Assembly (NCBI GenBank): GCA_015680685.1
Contig: MNCI01030643.1
Location: 372,656-436,655 of the forward strand
Source of the DNA: Gnetum montanum
Lineage: Eukaryota > Streptophyta > Gnetopsida > Gnetales > Gnetaceae
DNA: 64,000 nt
Reading direction: 5' to 3'
The stretch's first letter is position 1; every line of letters begins with the position of its first letter. Under the pieces are notes generated by a model. That model saw only the letters and a program-made list of their open reading frames with translations, searched no databases and was not told the DNA's origin. The translations under genes and the position numbers were made by a program. Positions 24,628 to 35,750 of this stretch are shown in pieces.

Positions 24628-26143
24628 TGTAATGACCAAAAATGTTGACGACTGGAACACCAAGGGGTTTGTGGGCACACAGCCTAACCCCACGTTTGTC
24701 GAGGGCCTTGGTGGAGGTAGAGATGAGTTGCAATAAATGGTCTTGTTGATCAAACAAGGACTTTTCTAGTTGCAACCAAGGTGATGGGTGTAACTAGGGG
24801 TGGCATGGTTAGCCAAAAATGCAAATGCAAATAATGTGAAATGGTGCTAAGTGTCAAAGTAATGTTTCATGGTGCTAAGTGTAGAGCACAACCATAGAAT
24901 GGTGGTGAGCATAGCCAAATGTTTCAATTGAAATGAGGGTGTCACCTTAGCATAGTATAGCATGAAAACACGTGAAAAAATGCAAGAAGATGTAAGAAAA
25001 ATGCAAGAAATGCCAGAGAGAAATTGAACACCACCACAAATGAAAGGATAGTTAGCTCCAAAAGGATCTTAGAAGGTACATAGTGTACAATAGACATAGT
25101 GGTAGCATAGTCACAATCTTGGTGGTGTCAAGCCATGAAGTTTGGCTCTCACCCTGATGAACCCTGCCTACTAGGTTGGCCATCATGGTGTATCATGCAG
25201 TGTTCTGCATGGCTACAATAGGGTTGCAGTGTACCATGTGGTGCAGGGTTGCAATGGGGTTGTGGTGTACCATGCAATGTAGGGCAACAATGAGGTGATG
25301 GTGTACCATGCGGTGTAAGGCTATAATGGGGTTATAGTGTACCATGTAGTGTAGGGCTGCAACAAGGATGTAGTGTACTATGCAATGTAGGGCTACAACA
25401 AGGCTGTGGTGTACCATGAAGTGCAACTATGCCTCTCTACTAGTGTGGTGTTCTCTGGGTCTCGTTCACCCACAAAGCTAAGTGCCAAGATGCCAAAATG
25501 CTAAATGACAAATGAAAGTGCCAACTACCAACCCCCAAAACATTGGGGATCCAAGGGTATTTATAGGGCTAAGATTAGCCCAAAATGTAGATTGAGTGCC
25601 ATGTGGTAGTTCAATAGGTGGGACTATGAGAAAAATTTAGAAAATTTTCTAAGTTTGAAGGTGACTAGAAAAATTTTGAAAATTTTTCTAACTCTGGTTG
25701 CTATGCTCACTACGCTCTAGAGTGTAGTCCCAATAGTTAGAAATAAATTTGCAAAACTAGTGTTCCGTGCTGGCTATGCTAGCTATACTCTAGAGCATAG
25801 CAATGGAAATGGGAGCATAGCACAACACTTAGAAAAATTTCTATAGCTTGTGTCATCATTTTTACACTTGAAACAAATCTTGAAAAAATGGCTTTGGGTG
25901 TGTTGACTACATTAGCTATGCTCTAGTGCATAGCACAATATTTAGAAAAATTTCTACAACTTGTGTCATCATTTTGACACTCAGCCAAAATTGCAAAAAA
26001 TTGGTCATTGAAACTAACTACACTCTACTACAGTGGAGAGCATGCTCCCAGCACTTAGACAAATTTGCAGAAAGTGCCATCATTCTAAAACTTGGCCAAA
26101 CTTGTAGTCGAGAAGTAGTAGCCCAAATTTTTTTGGTGTTTCA
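24628..26143 (-). repeat. Old Tat 3' LTR
   Basis: 1516 bp, from TGTAATGACC to GGTGTTTCA, aligned end to end with 32213-33731. It includes the array at 25193-25425, a minus-strand TATA segment at 25558-25565 and repeated CTCTAGAG-type words near 25710-25930. CpG is almost absent and TG/CA steps dominate. Confidence 0.92.
25193..25425. repeat. GTGTACCATG minisatellite in the 3' LTR
   Basis: About six units of 36-40 bp repeat the pattern GTGTACCATG, a short spacer with GCAGGGCTGCAA, then GGGGT. The matching array in the 5' LTR is at 32800-33040. Apparent ORFs here on both strands are translations of the repeat. Confidence 0.85.
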
Positions 26144-26156
26144 TTTGCCCCTCTTT
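26144..26156 (-). other. Old Tat polypurine tract
   Basis: The minus strand reads AAAGAGGGGCAAA immediately before the 3' LTR's TG. It is a clear purine tract with a single C, consistent with minus orientation. Confidence 0.75.
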
Positions 26157-27350
26157 GTTGACATCTGGAGGAGTGGCCTGAGAGATGTCCACAAAGAATT
26201 GTAAAACACCATAGTAGACGTGGCACCAACATCACTCATTAGTACTAGATCGAGTGTCATTCCACTATATTCAAGAGTGTTGGGGATAGTGGTATGCTGA
26301 GGGCAAGGGATGTAGGTAATGTGTTAGGGATGATAGAGGAAGATGAAATGTAACCAAGGTATCATGATGTCAAGTTTGGAGTCAGCATAGTTGATAGTGA
26401 AGAGGGCATCAAGGTGACTTGTCCCTAAAATGTTGACCTCTCGTCAAAGTGCTTATGAGAGAGCCAAGGTGTAGATTGAAGGCTAGGCCAGTTGCAAAAT
26501 TGTAGCATTGTCAATTTTCTTAGGGATGTGCTTTTTTCCTTTTTCTTTTTTTATTTTTTCTTACTTTCTCTTACTTTTTCTTTTCCTTCTTTGCTTTGCT
26601 ATAGGGCGAACCTTCGTTGGGCTCTACATATTGCAAAATGTCAGTTGTAAGGTGTTGGCCATTGAGTGGACTGCATGCCACAAGATAGTTTTTTCTTTGA
26701 TGCAACCATGTTGTGCCTATAGGACAGGTGTTTCCTTCATTGGATGAGTTGCATTACGTCTGTTTGGGCTTTAACCTACCAATAGAGGCTTCCCATGGGA
26801 CACGTTGTGTTAGTTCCACCTTGGGTTCTACGATTGACATGAATAGAATGCTATATGCATCACAGTTTGTATGCATCATAGGGATGTGAAATTTTGAGTA
26901 TGCAAAGGATGAGATGATATTAGAATGAAGGAGTGGATGTGCATAGGCTATAACAAGATGAGGGGGATGTGCACTCTTGAGTGGCTTAACTAGTCCAATC
27001 ATGCACATCAGAGTGATGTGGTGACTTGCTACAGCGATGAGATGCATCTCTGCATGACCACCTCTAAGGCTTCATCCTGTGAACACAACTCTAAGAAGAC
27101 AAGAAACCCACACAATATGACATGCAAATTAAAATGCTATATGTAAAGATGCTGCAAGTGCTGGATGTGAAGATGCTACAAATGCATCAAATGTTGCACC
27201 AATTGCAAGTGCTCAGGAAGCTAGTGAAAGTGCTAAGGCGATGATGTTGCGAGTCCTCCAAAGGCCGCAGTGATGGTAGGTGCTCCAAAAGATTAATAGA
27301 ACGATGGGAGGTGATGATGTTGTGAGTGCGTGAATCCAATTTAAGCTCCT
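26157..27350 (-). other. Old Tat 3' untranslated region
   Basis: This region is homologous to 52431-53260 of the young element; a shared landmark is AACACAACTC near 27080, matching 53088. No coding region is recognisable. A T-rich low-complexity run lies at about 26520-26595. Confidence 0.6.
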
Positions 27351-27935
27351 GATAGATTGTGGAGTGCTAGTTTATAGTCCTAACAAATTGTTGTGTGCTA
27401 GTTTAACATCATGACCCAAGGATGATTTGTGCCAATTTATAGTCATAGCGGACTGCTATAGTCATAGTATACTATTGCGCCAATTTATAGTCATAGAGAA
27501 TTATCTATGCTAGTATTTTATGTCATGGTGGATGAGTGCTTACCTTGCTTGTGTGAGGTGCGATGTTGCATATGTAGTCATGTTGTGTGCTTGTAGGATC
27601 CTGCAAAAATCAACTAGAAAAATAACATCAAGCAGAACTTGTTGTAAAAAGAATTAAAATGCACCAATGAAAGGAAATCAATGGGAAGAGAAATAGTTTT
27701 AGGCTATTTTGAGCCACAACAGTAGTTTAAGGCCATTTCAAGCTATCGAGTGTTGTTAGTTTTGGGCCATTTTGGGCCATCACTAGTTTAAGGCCATTTT
27801 AGGCCATTGCAAAGGGGTTGATGGTTTAAGGCTATTTTGAACCATACATTACTAGTTTAAGGCCATGGTAGATCATAGGTTATTAGTTTAAAGTCATTCT
27901 AGGTCATGGGCTAGTTTAAGGCCTTTTTAGGCCAC
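27350..27935. repeat. Two adjoining TAGTTTA arrays at the deletion junction
   Basis: Units of the form TAGTTTATAGTC plus a short spacer occur at 27365-27540, and units of the form TAGTTTAAGGCCATTT occur at 27700-27935. In the young element the equivalents are far apart, at 53265-53517 and 61801-62090, on either side of polymerase and the antisense gene. Here only about 160 bp separate them. Confidence 0.8.
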
Positions 27936-28271
27936 ATGTTTTTTGTAGTTTTAGTTTTATGATTTTTATGTGTTTTCAATGTTTTTCAAATGTAATGCAT
28001 AAGCTAAGTTGATGAATGTGTAAATAAAGAAAAAAACATGTAACAAAATGAAATGTGTGATCTAAGCCAGTAGGAAAAATGTAAATGTGTAGGCTAGTGC
28101 AATGCAAACAAAAGTAAAAAATGCATGGCAAGTGGAGACAAGGGGTAGGCAAGCACCTAGTGCATTTTTGGCCAAGGGAGTGCCTTGATTAGGTAGTTGT
28201 TTCCTAATCTAGTTTAGATTAGGGGACACATAGGGCCTAGAGTTCTTTGGGAGGCTATTGGCTTCAACTGC

Positions 28272-28730
28272 TCATTTGGGTATGTCAACCTTATGCGTTG
28301 TGTTGGTTGCCATAGATGCATCACTAAGAAACTCCACCTCTAACACTTGCTCCATGTCTATATTGTGGATAGCCAGAGAGGAGGAATTATCATCATGGAT
28401 AATAACTTGACCACCTTCATATGGAAATTGGTCTTCTTGGTGGATGGGAGAGGAGAAGGCCTGTAGTTGAGGTAGCCAAGGCCTACCCAAGATTAGGTTG
28501 AAGCCTGGCATCTTCTCTATGATACTAAAATCTTCACTGATGGGTAATTTCTCTCCTACCACAATGGCTAAGTTGATTTTACCCTTAATGGTGACATGTG
28601 ATCTATTGAAGGATTTTAGACATGCAGTTTTGGTTGGCCTAATTTTCTCTACCATGCCTAGCTTATCGATGACGAAGTACAGGACTATGTTTGTTATTGC
28701 ACCATCATCAACATGCACTATGTGGATCAT
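28272..28730 (-). pseudogene. Old Tat aspartic protease remnant
   Basis: A 152-codon frame with IHIVHVDDGAITNIV, the Tat-type retropepsin active site (D-G-A), then TACLKSFNRSHVTIKG and MPGFNLILGRPWLPQLQ. It aligns closely with residues about 390-480 of the young gag-protease ORF. The frame ends before the expected C-terminus, and upstream gag is out of frame. Confidence 0.88.
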
Positions 28731-31400
28731 GCACTACCCAACATGTATGCTAATGGATAGTGGAGATATAGTGACCTCCTCTTTTTCGGGGTTAACCTTA
28801 ACTACATCATCGCAAAATGCTAGGGTTGTTAAACCTAATTCCTATGGTGCAGGGGGTAATATCATTGCATGGATGGTGTTCTCATTTGCAAGGATGTCCT
28901 CCATAATAGGAATGGAGGCCAACATCTAGGCTAATGCTTGGTGGTGAGTAGATGAGGTCATGACTAGGTCATACAAGCTCAACATTGTGTTCTTTTTCTT
29001 GAGCATTTAGTTCACCTAGGTTAGTGCAACTATGAAGCCCTTGTCATCGACCATTGTATTGGCCTTAAATTCCTCCATGCAACTTGAGAGACAGATCTCT
29101 CATGAAGGGGATTGGGCTTGGGTTGCTTGGGGGTAGGGACCCCAGTGTTTGGTTGCGGCTTGTTGGTCATGGCCTTTGCTTTGACCATGGGGGTAGCAAA
29201 GTGCTTGTTCATCCATTTGCATTGTCATTTGGTAGGCCTACTTGGGTTGCTAGTGGGGTCAACCCTTAAAGGACGAGAGACTAAGAAGTTTCCCACTATT
29301 GGGCTTTGGATAGGTGACGGGCCATCATGTTGTAACACCCTTATGACAAATGGTGGTTTAGGAGCTATTGCAGGGTAAACTCATTGTGGCACCTTGATGA
29401 TGGAAGGTTTCTTAGCAATTATTATTGCTGCATCATGCTAGTTTGATGTCTTATTAGATAGTTGGTTTGGTTGCCAATTTAACATCTTAGTGGATGATTG
29501 CTTTGGTTGCTAGTCTAACGTATTAGTAAACAATTGTCATGGGGCCTTGATCACAAAGGGTGTTGTGGGTGCCTGAGGTGGCAATTTAATAACAAAGAAA
29601 GGTCTCTTTCTTGTGGAGGCCAAGGGGATCCTTGCCTTGCTGGGAGGCATGTAGATCACAAAATGTTATTGTATAAGTTTATACTTGCCACCTATGCTAA
29701 TGAAGTTTATGACATATGGGGCATCATGTGGATTGGATTGGATCGTTACATTGAGAACCAGTTGGCCCCATTCTATTATTCTTTGCAGATCATCCTAAAA
29801 AGCACAACAGTTTTCTATACTATGACCAGACATGTGGTGGTAATGACAATATTGGTCCAACTTGAAGTTTTGTGGGATTGGGTGCTCATTTGATACTACA
29901 AAGGTGGGGTTCCTTAGTAGTTCACAGTACCTATCATGTTTTTGGTAGGCAATCTCTAATACATGTTTGTATTGGATTCACCTAGCTTTCAAGAGTTACT
30001 CCAGCAGTTCATAGGGTTCTATCGGTAGTAGTGTATACTTTGAGTGATCCTTGAGCTTAAAGTTGGGCCTTGGGGCAATCCCTACCAATGTAGGAAACTT
30101 GGCACAAGATTTGGTTACTTTGTGAGCTAGGGCCTTAGGCTACTCAGCCATTGGGACCTAGTTAGTTTCATTTGTGCTTGTGGCCACTATTTCCATTGTT
30201 GTATTTTGCTTGCATGCATGTTGGTTTATGTAGATCATGTAGGTTAGGTCATTGTTGGCTTATGTTGCCTCCTCTATGCCCTTTGTTTGGGCAAAGGCTT
30301 GGTTGAGAGACTTTGGGGCTAGGTAATATAGTTTGGACTTGAGGACATCATTCACTACACCCTTAAAGATGGCTAGTAGATGCATCTCTACTAGGGGTTT
30401 ATGCATTTTGCTCAATGCAGTGTTCCAACATTGGAGGAATTTTGGCATGAGCTCAAAGGGCCCCTACTTGACCTGCATGAGCTGGTTGAGGGTTACATCA
30501 AGCTTTAGGTTGTACTTGAAGTGTGTCATAAACTAGCTTATGAGATCCTTAAAAGAAGAGATTGAGGCCTTGGGTAGCACATGATACCAGTCTAAGGCCT
30601 TGCCATTAAGTGACATGGGGAACATATGCATGATGGTGTGTGGCTAGGCTTGAAGGAGTAGGCACTTGGATCAAAACGTGACCAAGTGTGCATTGATGTC
30701 TCCTTCACCATTGTACTTGATGAGTTGAGGTAGCAGGACCCCAAATGGGAGAGTCAGGGGTAGGATTGCAGGACTTATGGGATCAGCTCAATAGAAGTCC
30801 ACCACCTTGATGATTTCGAAGGAGGCAGCTTTGAGTCGGTTGATCTCCTCCATCTAACTTTGGATCAGCTAGAATTCCTAATCCAAGCTTGGGGATGTTC
30901 CAGCCAGTTGTATTGGCTAGGCTTGTGTTGGTTATATAGCTTAGGGTTGGATTTTTGGTTGTGGAGTTTACTAGTTTAATGTCATAATAGACAATCATTG
31001 CTAGTTTAATGTCATAGTGGATGATTTTAGTTGATGTGTTGGCTGAGGAATGGGCATGATAACCAAGGTGGACCACACATGAATGGGTTGGATAGATGCC
31101 ATGGATGCTAATGAGATAGGTAGGACATAGGATGCTTGAATCATCTAGGGATGGGAGGTGGCCCCTGCATGAGCATAGGGTTGGGAAAATGTAGCAGTTA
31201 CTTGCAAGGAAGGCTAAAATGGCATGGTTGCCATCTCAGAGAGGACAGGTGGATCAAACTGAGGAGGGACCATACTAGGGAGTGGTTGTTGGAAGATGGT
31301 GTAGAGGGGGCTCTCACGTTCAGAGTAGGCCTTGAAATTATCTTCTTCCTCTTGTAAGGCTTCATCATAGGTTGTCCCTGCATCATGCTTATTTGCACAG
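28731..31400 (-). pseudogene. Old Tat gag remnant
   Basis: The minus-strand frame at 30260-30448 gives FLQCWNTALSKMHKPL, FKGVVNDVLKSKLY and FAQTKGIEEA, a retrotransposon gag domain. The 29000-29900 part holds degraded versions of the short PYVV-type repeats seen in the young element. Stops and frameshifts are frequent throughout. Confidence 0.75.
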
Positions 31401-31689
31401 ATGAGTTGGGAAAAACGCTAGTGGTAGGACTCTATGAGTGGGATTATGTTGAACAAGGAGGGATTGTACTCCCATCCATACCCATGGACTCATTTATAGT
31501 CCTATTTTGCATCCAAGTCAAGGTAATACATTAGTAACCCTACTTGGGTTTTGGCACAAATAAAATTTATTGTTTGTAGGTTAGTGCAACATGCTTTAGA
31601 TGGATTTTGGTGTCAAATGTGTTAGACACTAACATGGAAAGTTGATCTAGATTCATATTCACAGATCGGGTTGTGAGAGTTGTTATTTG

Positions 31690-31970
31690 CAAAAAATAGC
31701 TAACTTTGAAAACTGCTAAAAAATCACTAAGTTTGTCGATAGTAGAAAAATGGCTAAGTATAAAAATGTAGAAAAATGGCTAAGTATGGAAAATGCAAAA
31801 AATTGACTAAGTGTAAAATTGTAGGAAATTAGCTAAGTATGAAAATGCGAAAATTTGGCTAAGTATAAAACTAAAAAAATTTGGCTAAGTATGAAAATGT
31901 AGAAAAAATGCTAAGTATGGAAATGCAGAAAAAATGCTAACTATGAAAGCTATTGAAAATGGCTAACTTT
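31690..31970. repeat. Degenerate array, about 28-bp unit
   Basis: About nine units carry the pattern GGCTAAGTATGAAAATGTAG plus A-rich spacer. They lie in the leader between the 5' LTR and gag of the old Tat element. Units vary in length and sequence. Confidence 0.8.
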
Positions 31971-32212
31971 GGTGCTAAGCTCTCTATGTTAGATCTGACT
32001 ATGCTCTCTATACTAAGAGCTAGCTACACTCTCCCAAGTGCCCAAAATTTTAGTTAAGTACCAAAGATACGCTTTGGATTTTGTCTAGCAGGGTTCTAAT
32101 AGAATTGACAATGGGGTCCAATATACACCAACCAGTGGTGGAGAGAGCATGTAGAAAAACAATTAGAAAATGTAGAAGGAAATGGCAAGGTCCTTCTTCT
32201 AGTGTCAAAAAC

Positions 32213-33731
32213 TATAACAACCAAAAACATCAACAGCTGGAACACCGAGGGGTTTATAGGCACATATCCTAACCCCACATCCACATGAGGGCCTTGGTGG
32301 AGGTAGAGACAGGGTGCTCTAAATGATCTTGTTGATCAAACAGGGACTTTTCCAATTGTAAGTGAGGCAATGGGTGCAACTAGGGGTGGTGTGGTTAGCC
32401 AAAAATGCAAATGCAAACAATGTGAAATGGTGCTAAATGTCAAAGCAGTGTTTCGTGGTGCTAAGTATAGAGTGTAGCCATGGAACAGGGGCAAGTGTAG
32501 CCAAGGGTTTTAATCGAAACAAGGGTGTCAACCTGCGAAGACTGCTACCCAAGCATAGTACAGGATGACAATGCATGAAAAAATGCAAAAAGACATAAGA
32601 AGAATGCAAGAAAATGCTAGAAATGGGAAAGAGAAATGAAACACTACCCCAAATGGGAGCATAGTTAACTCCAAAAGGGCCTCAAAAGGTACATAGTGTG
32701 CAACAGGTGTAGTGGTAGCGTAGTTACAATCTCAGTGATTTTAGGTTGTGAAGTCTGGTGCTTGCCATGATGAACCATGCCTGTTGGGTTGACCACCATG
32801 GTGTACCATGTGATGTTTTGCAAGGTTGCAACAAGGCTATGGTGTACTATGTGATGTATGGCTACAATGCAACCATGGTGTACTATGCGGTGCAGGGCTG
32901 CAATGGGTCCATGGTGTACCATGTGGTGCAAGGCTGCAATAGGGCCATGATGTACTATGTGGTGCAAGGCTACAACAGGGCTACAGTGTATCATGTGGTG
33001 TAGGGATGTAATGGGGCCACAATGTACCATGTGGTGTAGCTATGCCTCTCTGCTAGTGTGGTGTGCTATAGGTCTCATTCACCCACAAAGCTAAGTGCCA
33101 ACATGCCAAAATGTCAAACACCAAATGAAAGTGCCAACTGTCAACACCCAAAATGTTGGGGGGCCCAAGGATATTTATGGAGCTAGGGTTAGCCCAAAAT
33201 TTGGATTGGGTGCCATGTTGCGGTGTGGTAGGTGGGACTACAAGAAAATTTTTTAAAATTTTCAAAGTCCAAAGGTGACTAGAAAAAGTTCAAAAAATTT
33301 TCTAACTCTAGTTGCTATGCTCGCTACACTATAGAGCATAGTCCCGATAGTTAGAAAAAAATTTGCAAAACTGCTATTCCATGTTGGCTATGCTCTAGAG
33401 TGTAGCAAGGGCAATGGGAACATAGCACAACACTTGGAAAAATTTCTCTTGTAAAATTGGCTTTGGGTGTGCTGACTATGCTAGCTATGCTCTAGAGTGT
33501 AGCAAGGGCAATGGGAGCATAGCACAAAAATTAGAAAAATTTCTACAACTTGTGTCATCATTCTAAAACTTAGCTAAAATTGTAGAAATTGGCCATTGAA
33601 GATGACTACACTCTACTACAATGGAGGGCATGATCCGATCACTTAGACAAATTTTCCAAAAGTGTCATCGTTCTGACACTTAGCCAATTTTGTAGTCGAG
33701 AAGCAGTAGCCCAAATTTTTGTGGTGTTTCA
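32213..33731 (-). repeat. Old Tat 5' LTR
   Basis: 1519 bp pairing with 24628-26143. The terminal TG has decayed to TA (32213), while the opposite end keeps GGTGTTTCA. The AATAT duplication follows at 33732. I could not match the adjacent leader to a known tRNA primer site with confidence. Confidence 0.92.
32800..33040. repeat. GTGTACCATG minisatellite in the 5' LTR
   Basis: Six or seven units of about 38 bp, homologous to 25193-25425. The unit is GTGTACTATGTGGTGCAAGGC with spacer variation. Copy number differs slightly between the two LTRs. Confidence 0.85.
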
Positions 33732-35582
33732 AATATCCCTCAACATGTTCATATTGGCATACTTTGCAACTAGTGTCATCTTCAGAACTTGAGTCCATAA
33801 CATCCTCTCCTATAGAAACTTTCCTTTTTTTCTTATAACTTTCATGTCCATTATCTTTCTTCTTCTTCCTCTTCTTATTTCTATTAAAGGCTTATTCAAT
33901 TTTTCTTCTACTATCTTTAGTATTGTGGCAAATTTTTCATTAACATAGTTCCACAATTTTTCTACCTTTATTGTAATATCATTTACAAATTATTAAATAG
34001 GTAGAGTCTTTTATTGGATAACAATTTCTAAGGTTTCTTCTTCTTGTATTTTACATATCATTTTCTTTGATGGTTAGATCTCTATTGTACTCTTTAGCAG
34101 ATGCCCTTTTATGTAGCTCTCCTTCTTTTACCACTTGATCTAGTAACCTTTGAATTTGATGAGTTATCATGTTTGATAGTATGCCTTGGTCATATACTCC
34201 AATGATCTCTTTGGTTTTTTTCCTTAACCCATTGATGATATGCCATAGTTGTTTCCTTTGAGAAAATTTTTAGTCTAGGCATCTATGTAATAGTGGATAG
34301 TATATACCCATTGCTACATCAAGGGATTCATGTATTCCTTGTTTTCTTAATTTTGACACTTTGGAATAAGTTTTGTGTTTGTAATTGAAGAGTTCTAGCA
34401 TGATACACCATGTTCTAATTGATTTTGATTCTAAGGATCTATGCCAACTTTTTACTTTCTTAATAAGTGTTCTGGAAAATAACATTAATTTTTGCTAATC
34501 ATTTTTGATGTTTTAAATGATGCATGCATCATGAAAGGCTTGGAAATAATGTTGTGGATTTGTGTTTTAATCTCCTTCAAATGTTTGAATATTGTTCATA
34601 TCAAGTTGCTTGGTATGACTATCCCTTAAATGTTTGGTAGGTATGCATACTTCATCCCTAATATTAATAATACTATGAATGGTTAGTAGGAGATCTTCAT
34701 ATTGTTCAAGTTCATAATATCTATTGTAGTGATGGCTTGTTTGATGCTCATGATATTCTCTTCTCTCATGCATGATTTATCTCTCTCTATCTTCTTCTTC
34801 ATCTTCCACCTCCTCATGATGTCTTCTTCTATTGGAATATCTCTCATGATCTCTTCTCCTTTCCCTATCATGATCTCTTATTCTTCATTCTCTTTGTTAG
34901 GGCCTATTTATAAGTGTGATGAAAAGGATGGGGGAGTTGGAGAATGGTGAAAATTGGTTCTTCTTCTATGACTCCTAGATTCATCCTTTCAAGATTTATT
35001 GGAGCTTTTATACCTTAAATTTTCCCTAGGTCTAGAGTCTACCTCATCTCTTCCTAGAATTTCTACAAGAGCTAAACATAACCTTGTCTTTACAAGATCT
35101 TCAATGCATATTACTAGTGTTTGAGAATTGGATCTATGAGTCTAGTGAGACATTTTAGCTTTATATGACTCATCTTCCTTCTCATTAAGGATGATCATCT
35201 GTGATGTTTTCTTTCCTTTTTCTTTCTCATATCTTACTACCTTCTTGCATGAGCCTCTATTGGCTGATATGACCTTGTCATATTCTTGATAACTTAATAA
35301 ACCATCTTGTACATGACTAAGATTTGACCTCAAAAGGCTTACTTGAAGCATTGATGATGTTGAACATTTTGGTGATAAGACAACATTTCCTTATAACTCT
35401 CTCCATCTAAATTTTTTGTCTTGATGAAAAATGAATGTGAAATCAGGATAATAAGGACTAGTATGAGTATATGAGACTCTTGTTTTTATTATTGCACCCC
35501 AATATTCTTCATTATAATCTCTATCATTCCTTTCATTAAGATCAATAGAAAGTGGAGATTTGAATTTGGATATGGAAGCCAT
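33732..35582 (-). pseudogene. Gag of the second Athila-like element
   Basis: The start is placed at 35582 (MASISKFKSPLSIDLNE). Downstream, minus-strand frames give a His/Arg/Glu-rich region (34567-34870), the gag capsid domain at 34270-34640 (FSRTLIKKVKSW, SLESKSIRTW, LELFNYKHKTYS, LRKQGIHESLD) and a knuckle-like CKVCQYEH near 33750. The old Tat element interrupts it at 33731. Several frameshifts and stops are present. Confidence 0.82.
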
Positions 35583-35750
35583 TTTAATGTGATTGATACT
35601 TAAATGCCTATGTTTTGAAAAATTATTCTAAGTATGAAAGATATGCTTAATGGTACTTCATACAATAAACTATGTAATATTAACTAACTAGCTATTAGTG
35701 TCTATTTTTGAGTACATTGCTTTGTTAATTCTTCCTTAGCTACAAGAAAC

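Larger units (their letters stand above)
24628..33731 (-). mobile_element. Old Tat-lineage element lacking polymerase
   Basis: A 9104-bp element with two 1.5-kb LTRs (24628-26143 and 32213-33731) and perfect 5-bp duplications AATAT (24623-24627, 33732-33736). It is a degraded relative of the young Tat element at 51110: LTR ends, TATA segment, 3' region, TAGTTTA-type repeats, protease and gag all align in order. RT, RNase H, integrase and the antisense gene are absent; the loss lies near 27540-27660. The host gag frame reads across once the element and one duplication are removed. Confidence 0.9.

Noticed and set aside
26508-26747. 79-codon ORF with a Phe/Leu-rich possible membrane segment
   Set aside because: It translates a T-rich low-complexity run in the untranslated region of the old Tat element.
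27350-27935. CRISPR-like regular repeats
   Set aside because: Units are degenerate, spacing is irregular, and the array lies inside a plant retrotransposon.
32665-33030. 121-codon ORF of repeating HHMVHHGPIAALH-type units, with a plus-strand partner
   Set aside because: It translates the LTR minisatellite; the same pattern appears at 25193-25426. Not a gene.
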